Shown here piece by piece: positions 26,465 to 39,400 of a stretch of 64,000 bases of DNA. The notes beneath the pieces are model-generated. The model was given only the letters and a program-made list of their open reading frames with translations. It searched no databases and was not told the DNA's origin. The stretch is taken from the NCBI RefSeq assembly GCF_050436995.1, contig NC_134753.1, forward strand, positions 248,001 to 312,000, read 5' to 3'. The position numbers and the translations under genes are program-made. The number at the start of each line of letters is the position of its first letter. The first letter of the stretch is position 1. This stretch comes from Anticarsia gemmatalis. Taxonomy: Eukaryota; Arthropoda; Insecta; Lepidoptera; Erebidae.

Positions 26465-26470
26465 TTTATT
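26465..26470 (-). terminator. Poly(A) signal for the minus-strand candidate gene
   Basis: Reads AATAAA on the minus strand (TTTATT on plus), 117 nt beyond the candidate stop codon at 26587. That is a normal distance for a short 3' UTR and supports a minus-strand transcript. Confidence 0.4.
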
Positions 26471-26586
26471 CTGATAAAGTGATACTGCATATAAATCTTA
26501 TTGCAAAGTATCTACTCAAAAAATGAGTAACCTACCTTTAAAAGTTGCAAATCTGAAGAATTTAGAAGAATAGTATTAACACAATT

Positions 26587-27042
26587 TTATAAAATTTCTT
26601 CCATTAATTTCTTGCATTTGGCGCGCAATTTACGGTCCAAGTTACGCAAAATCTTTATAGAAAACAATAATAAAGTTTTGCAGTCATAATTCTTGATACA
26701 TTTACTAGATATTTTTGCATTAATTACATCCAAAAAGAGTATAAAGATCTTTAATAGTTGAATTTTAAAGAAGAAAACGTGTAGACGACATATTTTTTAC
26801 ATAAATATAATGAAAAGGCACAACTTACTTGTGTATGTGTAAAGGAACGGTATAGGATAAAATCCTTTATACGCTGTATTTGGCTGTCATTATGTCCAAG
26901 AAAAATAAAAATATATTAGAATTTATAAAGTAACAAAATAATTATTAATATGGTCTTTTTTATGTCTTAGTTGTATTTTTTTATCATTATTATTGCAAGA
27001 GATAAAAATGTATTGAAAAATGTATTAAACAGTTCACTCCAT
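26587..27042 (-). CDS. Candidate 41-aa microprotein, three exons
   Basis: No family is recognised. Coding pieces on the minus strand are 27042-27038 (ATGGA), 26883-26829 and 26652-26587 (stop TAA). Together they give 126 nt without a break: 41 residues beginning MDQIQRIKDF and ending CKKLMEEIL, very basic in the middle (RNLDRKLRAKCKK) and predicted helical. Support: the exon 2 acceptor follows a T-rich tract and ends in CAG; the exon 2 donor is GTAAGT; the exon 3 acceptor (tttctataaag) follows a T-rich tract; phases agree; and AATAAA lies 117 nt past the stop. Weak points: the first coding exon has only five bases and its donor, GTGAAC, is not ideal. An alternative first exon, 27225-27153, has a perfect GTAAGT donor, but its ATG frame meets a stop in exon 2; its other frame stays open into exons 2-3 but has no ATG. 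The last two exons are firmer than the first. Confidence 0.4.
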
Positions 27043-27320
27043 TTCACGCAAAAGAAAATATCTACGTAGCACGAGAATTTGACATTTAGTTGACAATTCA
27101 GTTTGACGGCCGTGTTCCAGTGATAGCAAAATGCAATATATTTTGCACTTACTAGACAAAGATAAAGCATCTAAGCAGTAAATCAGAAGAGGACCACAAT
27201 AGTGCTTGAAATATAGAAAGTTCATAACTGCGACGCGAAAGTTGATACAGTTCGATGTCCTCCAGAAACTGAAATCATTTATTTCTAAGTGTAATTTAAT
27301 TAGGATAAACTTATATCAAA
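27043..27320. promoter_or_regulatory. Short divergent promoter region
   Basis: The candidate minus-strand gene and Tmem147 start head to head with only 278 bp between their start codons. The interval contains GTCAA/TTGAC words at about 27080-27107 on both strands, common in insect housekeeping promoters, and no TATA box at a fixed distance. A shared bidirectional promoter is inference from the spacing. Confidence 0.4.
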
Positions 27321-28856
27321 ATGACTCTGTATCATTTTGGAAATTGTTTGGCGTTGGTTTACGCACCATATCATATGGCATATAAGTTCTCTGGAATGTA
27401 AGTGTCTTTACTTGTAGGTTATCATTTCCTTATTAAAAATAGTCAAATAACTCTGTAAATGTTTTAGATCGGAGTATGCTACGTTCTCAAAATGTGTGTA
27501 CGCTGGAGGGCTGTACATCTTCACTCAGCTGTGCAAGATGCTGTTGCTAGCGACCTTCTTCCCAGACACAGACAGTAGCCACATAACAGGAGAATACAAT
27601 GTATTCATGGTGAGTATACCTTTACATTCAGTATCTATAGTAAAAAAACATCAAGTTCAATTGCCTTTTGTTGCTGCAGTTAAGTCATGTGAATAATTTG
27701 ACTCAGTTAAATGTAGGTCACTAATGTTGACTCTGTTATCAGTTATCACAGACTTACAATGCCTAGAATTAAGAATTTAGTCTAGTGTAATTATTTCCTT
27801 GACATATAATATGAAATGAATGTAGACAAAAACTGTAGTTAGAGTACTCTATTGTAATTAAATTATGTATCCTATAATATGAATTATAATTAAATTATGT
27901 GAATACTGAATACACTGACTGGATTGTTCGTAGTTGATACTTACACACATATTTAAACAATGATTCCAGGAAATCCTGAAGGCTACAGTGGACTTTGCTG
28001 ACTTGTTTGGTCTCTACTTTGCAATGAACTCAGTGCCAGGCAAGGGTCACGCTAAGATCCTCACGTCTGCTATCGGCTGGGCCAGTGCTGAGGTAAACTA
28101 CTGATTCAACATTATTATTATTCTAGTCAATATTTTATCACTGCTGAAAAAATAAAAATAAAATGAAATCAGCAAACTGATTTTGTTGGGAAGAAAATGA
28201 AGGCCATTTGCTAGTTGCTCACTCACTGCGACAATCATGGGTTAAAATCCTGGATTTGACTATAATGTCTTTTCAGAGTTTTTCTGTTGAGATGTTCTCA
28301 GAGATTGCATAGAGTTATAAAGTTAAGATTATAGACCTCCATGTCTCAGAGAGCACAAAAAGTTTTAGAACCTGGTCTCTCATCTGTTGTGACAGCACAG
28401 TTCTGAACCATTGGCGAGCTTCAATGAACTCAGTCACAGAAGCCAAGTATTGGCTAAGAGGATGTTTAATTCGTCATTACCGAACCGAGTGGCACTGTTC
28501 GTCCGCAGGTGGTGGTGACCCGCAGCGTGCTGCTGTGGGTGGGCGCGCGCGGCTCGGAGTTCTCGTGGCGCTACGTGCGCGCGTGCGCTGAGTCCAACGT
28601 GGCGCTGCTGCACGCCGCCGCCAGCGCCGCGCTGGTGTGGCTGTGGGCGCGCTCCGACCTGCCGCGCCGCCTGGCGCCGCCCGCCGCCGCGCTGCTGCTG
28701 CTGTCGCCGTACCGCGCGCTGCTGGAGGACGCGGCGGCCGCGCTGCTGGGGCTGGGCGCCTGGGCGCTGCTGGCGCTGCGCGCGCTGCACGCCGCCGCGC
28801 TCGGCCTCACCGCGCTCGCCATGTACGCCGTGCTGGCGCACCAGATCGCCGCCTAG
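27321..28856 (+). CDS. Tmem147: Transmembrane protein 147 (BOS complex subunit)
   Basis: Four exons: 27321-27397, 27468-27609, 27970-28092, 28509-28856 (TAG). All introns are GT-AG and frame is kept; the product is 229 aa, against about 224 in vertebrates. The N-terminus MTLYHFGNCLALVYAPYHMA, the SEYATFSKCVYAGG segment, the QLCKMLLLATFFP helix and the VLLWVGARG motif are hallmarks of TMEM147. The family is a seven-span ER protein that, with Nicalin and NOMO, forms the BOS complex of the multipass translocon, which helps insert multi-spanning proteins. The protein begins directly with a hydrophobic segment and has no cleaved signal. Odd point: exon 4 is extremely GC-rich and codes a run of Ala, Leu and Arg, while exons 1-3 are of ordinary composition. 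Identification is firm. Confidence 0.95.
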
Positions 28857-30230
28857 TGCCCGCGCGCCCTTAACTTATTATTAGCGTAAGAAGACAGTAC
28901 GATTGTGGCACGGATGAAATATAAATGTGTGGTTATTATAATTTTGTTTTCGGAACATATTTGTTTTATTCTTTTCGAAAATATAAGCGAGAGAGGCATA
29001 TTTGAGACTCCTTTATTCCGACAGAGTATCAGTATTATCGTAGACCCGCTTCTGTCTAAGATATGTTTGTTGGATACTGGCAACGAAATTATATACCTAG
29101 ATAGTGGGAATATACTCCTTTATATTGTGAAGAAAATTCATTTCTTTGATTGTTAAGACCCACTGGGGAAAAGCGGACATTTTAGACGTGCTCCGCTCCG
29201 TAGCCTAGTTCAGCTTCAGCTCCGACTGACATCGTACTCGACTCAATATTATATATATGTCACATACTTTCTTCAGAACTTAGGTCGATACATGGAACGC
29301 TTACACCAATTATTATCTTCCAAACAATACGATCTCTTCACTTAACACTAATGGCTTGGCAATAAGGCGCTAAAAAACAATTATTTATAGGTAATTATTA
29401 TTTCAAAGGCTGTACGCAATTTTTTGTTCTGTTTAATTATTTGTATAAAATAATTTGCGATTATTATTTATCTTTTTGTTAACAGGTTAAAATATAGGTT
29501 CCCATTATTTATATTATTATATTGGTCCCTCTTAAATACTAAAATAGTCCATCGTTCTGAGCGAGCTCGAGATTTCTAACCTGTGCTCGTTATTTTAGTC
29601 TGTGGAATGTAAATAGTGATGTCAAAGATACGTATTATCGATAACCAGAACTAAGAAAAAGCTGCACTCAGCTGACGCAACTAATGTGAGACAATGCAGA
29701 AATAAAACGAATGTGCTAACGTAAGACGTTTAAAATTAAAATTATACTATATCAACTTTTTAACTTGAATAACTAGTATATTAATCCAGGGTCAATTGAA
29801 AAAAACAGTTTTTGATTAACCAACCAGATTTAGTTAGTATTCTCTTAAATTTAAAGTAAATATTGAAATGTTCAAAGTAAAAACATATCAATTTCAATTG
29901 TATGCTTTATTTTCACTATAAATAAGCGGACGTATAGTCAAATGACTTTTGAAATTTGTTGATACTTGATAATATTATAGCAACTGCAATTTATAGGAGG
30001 TGCCTAGGTACCGGAGCAACACAGAATCTATATGAGTTTAAATAAAAAAGTTTTATTCTGATAAGCTGATTTTTATTACAATCATACCATGAACTATGTA
30101 GGTGAAAATAAATTTTGCAAGTGCATCAATACAGTTTATGAAATATCGATATCACGCGTCAAACACTAACACGGGCGTATGTTGCATCTGTGGTGGGACT
30201 CTGTCTGTCAAAGCGTCGCTGGCCTGTGTT
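28857..30230. other. Tmem147 3' UTR and spacer to the next gene
   Basis: AT-rich, without a gene. Possible poly(A) signals in plus orientation lie at 29701-29706 and 30041-30046; the second is in an AATAAAAAAGTTTTATT palindrome and so could also serve the opposite strand. Open frames here (78-83 codons) are without domain. Confidence 0.5.
29701..29706 (+). terminator. Possible Tmem147 poly(A) signal
   Basis: AATAAA 845 nt after the Tmem147 stop codon. A shorter transcript using a variant signal nearer the stop is equally possible. Confidence 0.3.
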
Positions 30231-30231
30231 G

Positions 30232-30240
30232 AAAATGGCG
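30232..30240 (+). promoter_or_regulatory. YY1/Pho-like motif before the SEFIR receptor gene
   Basis: AAAATGGCG matches the AANATGGCG-type motif bound by YY1/Pleiohomeotic and lies 235 bp before the receptor start codon, where the core promoter is expected. A similar site lies at 63817, next to the last promoter region. Confidence 0.3.
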
Positions 30241-30436
30241 ATCTCTATTTATTTATACTTGTGATGCGTGCGTGTTAACAATAACAAATTAGCTATACTT
30301 AATCATTAGGACGACTTTAGTGTTACGGGGTAATAAAGTGATCGTTGTGAACTGACGCTCTGTGCGCTTTACCGTGGAAAGAATAGTGTGGTATTTTAAG
30401 AACATAGTTTTATTATAGCCGTCTCTCGTAGTCGTC

Positions 30437-30454
30437 ATGAAGTTATTTACATAA
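30437..30454 (+). other. Upstream ORF of five codons in the receptor leader
   Basis: ATG AAG TTA TTT ACA TAA lies in the probable 5' leader, 20 bases before the receptor ATG at 30475. If the leader starts upstream of it, ribosomes would meet it first, which usually lowers translation of the main frame. The transcription start is not known, so its presence in the mRNA is inference. Confidence 0.4.
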
Positions 30455-30474
30455 TTTCGCAAACTGTGTTCGCA

Positions 30475-33400
30475 ATGTTTGTGGTCGTAGCGTTGTTGTG
30501 TTTACTGTGTGTTGCAAGCGGTGATGAGGATGTGCGGTACAGATGTAGTGATCACAGTAATACGACGGGGACGTTGACGCCTTCGGCGGACGGCGTCGGC
30601 GGGCGGTACACGGCCGAGTTGTGCACTCTGAAGGACCCTGACGTGAAGGAGTGGCACGTCCAGCTGTGGTACTACCTGGCTAAGTCGAAATGTCTCGGAA
30701 GCCCGAAGAAGGTCAAGCCTCTGACGCACTCTCACGCCGTGGTGGACATCGACAACCGCGCCATGGACTGTAAATATGTACGTATTTATATATCAAATAA
30801 TAAACTCAATCCATCCTGTGACCTCTGTTGTTGTTACATTGTTCTCTTACTAAATGTATGATCATAGATCATAATATGAGACTAAGGAATGTGGTATTTT
30901 TGATTAGCTCTGTCTTTGACTAGCTATGTTAAAACCACTGTTGAATGTCAATACCTCTTGTATTAGCATGACAACAGTTACATTATCTGAGTGGTATTTT
31001 TAGAAGCAAAATGCTTGTAAAAATACCACACAGTATGTTGAGATGATTGCTGTATTAACAATGTGGTATTATTCTGTTGTAGCTGTGTTATCAAGTGGAT
31101 TTTGACCTGGTGTTCGGCGCCTGCTATACTATGCAGAGTGAGTTCACCAATGCCACGGGGGGGAAGTCACGGCCGTGGGACAAGAACTTCTTGATCAACA
31201 ACACTAAGACATTGGCTGATTATAAAGACAACAAGCCACAAGTGGTTTATCATGCACCTGGGTGAGTTAACTACTCTGGCATTCTGTGCCTCTAGTGAAA
31301 AAGGGCATAAGTTCGATTATGTCAAAAATTTGTTATGTGTACTAAAATGTTCAGAAAAAATGCTTTATTGATTGTTGAAAACAGATATGGTTTATCTCAT
31401 TATGAAAGTGCAATAGCACTTAACTTACACTAAAATTATTGCAAAAGGGTTATAAGTGTACTCTATTTTCTTAACTCATTTTCAACAAAATCATTCATAT
31501 TTTATCATTATAAAACTACAACAATTTTAGTTATAATGATAATAGCAAATGGACCATGCACTGACTGATATTTTATCAACAAAAACAGCTCCGTAATATG
31601 AATTGCAAAAATCTACATTTTGTTATCAAATTCTAGATGAGATTATGTGTTTAGGTCACTTGTTTGATTGATATACCTAATTAGTGAAAAACATAAATGT
31701 ACCTAAAATGTACCTAATAACTTTATAAATCATAATTATTTTTACATAGTTTCTTTACATAGTACTGACTAGCACTTTAAATTCTTTACGTTATATTACT
31801 GATATGATATTTTCTGAACGAGTGTAAAGTGTTGTAACTTATTGAGATAGCCATCAAGGAACTGTTCACTAGGAACAATTGCTATCTACATTATCATAAA
31901 GACTATGGTTACCCACTGATGTAGATGTATGTGTAAAGTGGTATAGGAAAATGTAAGAGAAGCATACTTCATCATTTGGCAAGAAAACATCATTGTTATG
32001 CACATAAAACTGTGTTAGGCTATTTCAAACTTTATCTGAGATTCAATTAAGTTGATTATTCATGTACTGTTTAAACATTTCACTACACAAACAATGTCTA
32101 AAAATAACTTTTTAAAATATTTGAATCTTCAATGACAATTGAACCAGAAATTTCAATGAGCTCTGTGTTATATTTGTCATACATAATCAATACCACGTGC
32201 TAGCTTGTGCCGGCGGCGTCGCCAGCGTGGTGTTTATGATGAAATGCTTAAACCCTTTTTTTTCAACTCTCAAGTTTAATAGACATACTCTATTTTTTTA
32301 TGTAAATACAGTAGCTTCTGCTAACTCCATCGTCCTCATACTGAAGTTATAAACCTTTAGTGTTATTCTGTTACTAAAGCTATAACACTGCCAAGCATCA
32401 TGAAAATTTATTTAGTAGTTTTGGCATGATTAAGTAGCAAACTTCTATCCAAATATCTTAATTTTATTTTGTTCATCTTTGTATACCAGTCATCTAATTG
32501 TATGTTTATTTTACAGAAATGATGAGATATCACTCATTTGGAACCTTGGTGTGTCAGTGAAGTACTTTACTTTAACACTAAACACCAAGAAGGACAATAT
32601 TACTGAGGTATGATTTATCTATTTTTAATCCTTTACGTAAAACTGTTACTGAATAAATATGTAATATTTTTTATACAAATCAATTTGGTACTAGGTATGT
32701 ACTTTTGCTAGTGGTGCAGTATTGCCATTACCATTTTGATTTATTCTTTCATGCGAGACTTATAATTCATACTTACTTTTGGTACGTACCTACTTTTGTT
32801 AGTTTAACAAATATTTGTTTTCTAATTAATAACCATGGAAAAAAGAAGATCAACTCTGAAGTAAATCTGTGGCATTGTAACATATTTTAGAGTGTCTTTG
32901 TAAGCAATATGTATGTATATGCAGCTCGTGTCGGACGCGGGCGTGGACATAACGCGCAACTGTTCTCTGCGCGGCGAGCAGCGCGTGTCGTGCGCGCTGC
33001 GGCTGGCGCCGGGCTGCTACCGCGCCTACTTCCAGATCCAGGCGCCCTGGGCCGCCATCTTTAGCGAACTCAGTGAAATCACATACGGCTTCTGTAAGTC
33101 ACTTTTCAATAAATACCTTTCTGTCTGTTCTGGGTTTCTGTTCTTTTTTTTGACTTGACTGTAAAATGATGATCAGGATCTATTTGCTCGAATCGACATA
33201 ACCTTGGTTTTGTATCAAAATTACGACACACAGACAATGATATAAAACCCCGAGCCTAGCGTCTCCGAACTTTGTATGTAAAGTATATAAAAAAGTTCTA
33301 GCATTGAGAATGTGTGCAATGTTAAGGGAGAACATGTAGGTAAACACAGGTTATGGAAACGGAGTACATCTAGACCTGATACAGTCTGTGGATCTTAGTA

Positions 33401-36400
33401 CCTACTTATTATTTGTTTCGCACCTAAATCGAACATAGCCTCAGTTTAAGTACAAGGCATTTTATATGCTGCTCACCACTGTGTGGAAAGCAAAAACATA
33501 CAAAGTTGGCTAGTGCGTACATTTACCGTTTTGCCAAATCGAATAATATTTCGAGATTATCGAGGCCGGTTTCTAAAATATGTTCATAAGGAAAGTTTTG
33601 AAAATTAAACACTCGTCATGATGATTATGATACATTTTTTGTCTGTTATGTTCGGCCTGTTATTATTATATTTAGGGAAAACGTTTGGAGATAAAAGTTG
33701 AACCGCGGCTGGTGTTGTTATCAGGGTTAACCGCTGACAATGAAAGCCACCATATTAGTTGAATAACTACATATCAAATGCTGGTTACGAATGGCTAAAG
33801 TTAACGTAACCATCTGCTTCGTGTGGAATGCAACCGACCCTTTTTTGTTATCGAAAAAAACCTCAGGACACAAAATGGGTGGGGCGAGAGCGATGTAAAA
33901 GATCCCAGTTAACCAGAACAGTGTACATTTTAAAAATCAAAATTCTAAAAGGTTTAAATAAAACATGCTCCATCGTTGAATGACATGGTGCCGAAAATTT
34001 GTCAAAATAGGCCAAACATGACAAGCAAAAAGTGTACCGACTGCAAGCCATTGTTTGTAAACTTCGCAAACTTTTTGTGCTGCGTAGATTAGATCACACA
34101 AACAGTATGTCCGTTTGCTAGGTCATATGTTTTTGTAATTGAAAAAAACGTTTATTCGTTATTTGATTGGGATTTTAGTAGATTTTTAAATTGTTTTTTG
34201 GTCGATATCGCCCAAATCAGAATCGCTTACTAATGGTTCCGACTGTTCCGAGAGACGTTGGAATTAAGCTAAAAATAAATCGTGTTATTGTATTGCTGCT
34301 ATGTTAATAACTTATTTACATAATTCTGCGGCGCACACGAATAAAAAACTGAGGCTGTGTGATTGATTCTTGAGCGCTCTATAAAAATACATAAAAAATG
34401 TTATTAAGCCTCAACCATTTTGAATTCTCTATGTACCTATTTCGTTTTTATTGCGAACAATTTTTTATTTTAGACACGTAGTTGCTTTTTCTATAGAAGA
34501 GCAATAATCTAGGTTAATATTATGTTTCTGTTGCAAGATCATAACTTTGGATATTATAGTAAAAAACCATTAATTTGATAATTTTGTTACACGTGTAGGA
34601 GAAAGGTATTATAATTCAGATCTGTCCGAAACATGGTAAGCTGATCTCGAGATAATAGCGTGTAGTATTGTTGATAAAGATGCGCGCGCGCACCCACGCT
34701 CACACGTCAGTGCGCACGCTACTGCATAAACCTGCTCCGAGACACATTGGCAGCAGTTGAGCGAGCTAGCTGTAGTTGTAGATAGTCTTACATGAACTAA
34801 TGATGCATGAACCGAGCAATATGGCCGCCTCACGCGTTCCGCACCTCAATGATCGTTTACTGATTTGTGGCTGTAAAGCCGATGCCGATGCGATTATAGT
34901 TAATGCGGCATAAAATCCTCTCAGACTGTGCTTTCACCGTTGTATTTATTTATATTATGATCACAGACAATATAATGACGATGGCTAGACGAAGTTTAGA
35001 CTGCTTTCTTGATCAGCATTTGCTGTACTACAAATCGATAGACCGAGAATTTAGGCATGACTCGGGAATACTTGTTAAAAAGAGCACATTGTCAATGTCA
35101 GCATCAGCCTAGTCTTTCTTTTATGTTGGAGTAAGCTTACAGTCACACCGGGTGCAGCTGAATATCAGTATTTTACAAGAAGCGACTGCCTTTCGCTTCT
35201 CCACAACCCAGTTACCTGGATTAAAACACGTTACCCCTTGATATTCTTACAGCCGAGACCCACAATTTAACGTGCCAAACACGGGGAAACTCGGTCACCC
35301 ATCTACGGAACAACCTCAGCAAGCGTTGGCCTGAGAGATGGCGCGGCTGTTATTTCTTATATATCTACTAGCTAAATGTGTTCAAATATATTGTTGATGC
35401 GAATATGCTAAACCGGCCTTACATACTACACATTGTTTATACTATAACTGACCGTGCAAGGTTCTTTAGTATGTAGCGCGAGAATCTCGTCTCAAGCTAT
35501 GTTTTCTAATAAGCTATAAGCTTACGACCGACTCGTAATAAAATATACACATACATTTATAATGTTACGTAGGCTTTATTCTCACAAGGTCGATTTGATT
35601 TTATCATATTTTTTGCATTGTAATTTGTTCCGTAGTGTGCCGCCTAAAATAGTAGCGTCACCTTTGACATTATGTTAAACTATTATTATAATACTTGTTC
35701 TATTATAAATTAAACCCGGTAATCTTGGATGTGATTGTAAATTAAATATTTTACTAGCAAATATCAATGCTAAAAATAGGAATGCCATTTAAATTACTAG
35801 ATTTATCAGGTCGTTTTGATCACAGTAATACGGAAATAGGATTTCTGCATAAAAGATCTAATGAACAATATCCAAATAGTTTTTTTTCTTGACATATTTA
35901 TTGCAAAGCTTTAAAAGCGAAAAGGGGAAGCCCAGCAGTGGGGCACGTCAATGTTTTTAAAAATATTAGTATATTTTTTATGGTAAATTTCAAACCGGAA
36001 CAGGTTCCTGATAGAGTTACGGCCTATAACATGATACCTTCAGATAGGGCTAGAGGGTCAGACCCTATCTAGATAGTAAACAGTTGCCCAACATCCAAGC
36101 GTGGGCGTATCCCTACAAAGATATCAGTGTTATTGAGACCCACTGATAAACAATTTGTATACTCACTGATATCATACAAAAAGTGATTTATTTTCATTGC
36201 ACTTTTAAACAATGCAAGTCTCTAATAAAGTGTAACTAACAATTTAACAAAGCTTAAGGGTCTCCTTTGATAAAACGCTCTCATATTTACTGCCTGATTG
36301 AAAACATTTATCATAATATGAGGCAAAGGACCTACGGCAGTGATGCTAAAGAACACCAGAATATCCATACTATCACAATAACACAACCAAATAATACTTA

Positions 36401-39400
36401 TTTTACCCAACTATTTATTTTACGTCGTAGCGGCTGAGCCGAATTGAGTAGAATTTGACATACTTAGTGATAGATTGTACGGGAAAGGATATAGGCTAGC
36501 ATTTTTAGTAAACAAAACTACGCAGGAAGAGTATAGTGTACAAACACAAGTCTATTTAAAGCTTAAATCGAGAATTCGAGTATCTTTATCACACGTTCAG
36601 CCAGTGATAGTTCTTAGGTACACATGACCTTACCCTATATACAAATAGGTATTGATAACATTGTGTTATATGTGCTTTGTGTCACCTTCCATATGATAGT
36701 GCTAATTAATTAATTATATTATATACTAATTAGGATCGGTTTTCCTTCGCTTGCTTTTGTAGTAATGAGTGGACGAAGTTATGAGGATACTTCGGTTAGA
36801 CTTGCGTGTGCAACCATTTTTGCACAAATTGTCATTTTACAAAACGGAAATTACATCGCATTGAAATCTGAATTTAAGTGAAACGTTTTCGAGATTGTGC
36901 CTTTGGTTGGTCTTATCAATGCGTAATCTAATTACGATTTGAGCGAGATAATGTCGTCCAGTTTGTGATCCATGATTGTACTTTGTATCCGTGATTTGCA
37001 CGTAAATATTAAATTTACGATTACGCCTACATACTCTTATTGTCTAGAGACTAATGTTTTAAAAACTCATACTATTTCCTGGATGCATTCGGTGTGTACA
37101 ATGTTATTCTAGACAGTTGCGTGGGAGTTGTTTATAATACATATGTATGCGTATTTTTTAAAAGTATAATCTATTCCATCAATTTGGTGGGATGGTACAT
37201 CAACACGAAAATTCAGTAACGTGATCTTTGAACCACAAAAATCTCTCATTTCTACTTCTACGCTCTTCAAAAACAAGATTTTTTTAAATTAATTGCTCGT
37301 CATTTAGATTGGCATCATATGTCGTACATGATGGATCTATATCACGGGTTCAGACAATTCTCAGGAATAACCCATAGCATCAAGGTTGGGCTGATAGCTT
37401 TTCATGCCTCCCAGATCACTGAAAACTGTCCTAGCTAAACACCACGACTCTATTCCGCCTCTTTCATAACCGAGGCACCGATTCAAACTCACAACTAGTT
37501 TCCAGTCTATGGAACGAAGGTTGCCTGCATGATTCCATGTAATTTGTCATGACTAACGTGGTGTTGTGTGTGCAGGCTACATGCCGCAGGAGGTGCGCGT
37601 GTCGGGCGCGTCGGCGCGCGTGTGGTGGGCGTGCGGCGCCGTGCTGCTGGGCGCCGCCGCGCTCGTCGCCACGGCGCTGGCCCGCCGCGCGCTGCGCACC
37701 AGGAACTACCACAAACACGTGCTCGAGTCCTGGCGAAGGGCACGGTAAGTAACCACTCTTTCCCCATTGGATAACTATGATATTAAGCTTGCATTTTAAC
37801 AATAGGTTGGATGTAAGGTCGTTGGTTTAGTGTGAACCAAAGTAGATAAGTAGTGATCTTCTAGTGTACTAGATTGTGAAGACGTGTAAGCTCTCATTCT
37901 TTGTCAGAGAACCAGCGCCAGGCATTGTCTAACACTTGCCTCATCAGATAAGGTTCTGTGCAACCGTAAGACACAATCACAAGAAATCTTAGCTAAATAA
38001 CTACACCGGTAGCTCGATTCTCTACCACTATCGACTACCGATAACCAGTTAGCTGTCGCGAAATTTTGTATGAAAATCAGCGCCTCAAGCGGGCTGCGTA
38101 GGAACTATTTTGGCAGTTCATTTAAAATGTCAAACTTTTGATACTCGACAGTACCCACTGCAGAGAATTGCTCTACAGATCCCCTGCAGTAAACTAGTTT
38201 AAGAGCCGACTTTTGCTAAAACTATTCTCACGTCAATTTCGGCCTTCGTCAGATATCTCATTTAAATAATCATTTTAACTTTTCGACGAACATTTTCGTT
38301 CAACATTGTGCAAAATTAATATTTTTAATATAATTTTCTATATTGTTTACAATGAGTCCTTCAGAGCAGAGATAAAAGTGTATTAGTTAGTTCCACTTTC
38401 ATTAGCAGTTTGATTTGTTTCGGTTCGATGTCCGTTACAATCGATTTTCGTGCACGTAAACTGGTTCACAAGTATTACAAGGATACACATAGGATGTTAT
38501 TTGCTTTACTGCTTATAAATGCCAACATGTTACGTAAAAGTTCACAACTTAGATTCTGCAAGCCGGTTTTGATACCGGTCGGTAAATATATGGTGAGGTA
38601 AAGAATCGACAGTAGAGGACTTGGAATAGATTGGTGGCCGATTGATGAGAAATTGTTCTTGATTTGCTCCTCGATACCATCATCAACCTAGCCATTCGTC
38701 CAACTATGTTGGAGTCGGCTTTCAGTATTCGCGTTTACAATAGCTGTCTTCGACCTATATCAAAAAGTTTCAACATCTTGGCCGTCCAAAAGTTACATAA
38801 GAAAACCATCTTCTATAAGCGTTAAGGGGCCCTCTTAAATGTTGGAATAAAGTGGAGCATCAGTTGTTTACGGGTAATACGAAAGAAAACCTCAGTATTG
38901 TTCGAAGATGCCTTGAAAATCTGTTTACCAATGTAGATTACTCGTTTCTTATCCCAAGGTCCAGCGTAGCTCCCGTGCGAAGATCGTTGACCTCTAGCCA
39001 TCTCGCGAATACTGCCCAATTGCGGTTACAACTGATTGAAATGTAATAACTGCACAAAAACACTCACAGTTATCTTACGTTTTGTATAAAAATGTTGGAC
39101 ATTTCTCGGATTACAGTATACAGTTTTATCTTTAGGAGGAGCTCGGCTTAGTTAACAACAGCCGCGCGGATCGATCTCTGAGGGTAAGCTACGCTTGCCG
39201 AGGTTGTTCTGTGGATGGGTGACCATCTTATTCATATTGTGTTTCTCCGTGTTTTCGAAGGCACGTTAAACTGTGGGTTCCGGCTGACATTTTCAAAGAT
39301 CATTGGCAGTCTGAAAGTCTGACAACCAGTCTTGCTGAAGGGAATCGTGTTATAATCAGGTAACTGGGTTGTAGAGGTCAGATAGGCAGTAACTCCATGT

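Larger units (their letters stand above)
33094..37575 (+). other. Receptor intron 4
   Basis: 4.5-kb intron between the last ectodomain exon and the TM exon, with donor GTAAGT and acceptor tgtgtgcag. It contains a GC-rich island (34675-34850), a minus-strand 5S-like SINE (35112-35355), a LINE 3' scrap (35920-35960) and a small hairpin near 36042-36070 (agataggg / ccctatct). Other open frames (up to 74 codons) are without domain. Confidence 0.6.

Noticed and set aside
27153..27225. Minus-strand ATG exon with perfect GTAAGT donor
   Set aside because: Joined to the next good exon (26883-26829) its frame meets a stop after five codons. Kept only as a possible non-coding first exon of the microprotein gene.
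28434..28841. 135-codon minus-strand frame, the longest in the window
   Set aside because: It lies opposite the GC-rich last exon of Tmem147 and is a low-complexity Arg/Gln shadow caused by lack of stop codons in GC-rich DNA.
37507..37802. Several overlapping frames on both strands around receptor exon 5
   Set aside because: Shadows of the GC-rich TM exon; only the frame that continues exons 4 and 6 is real.
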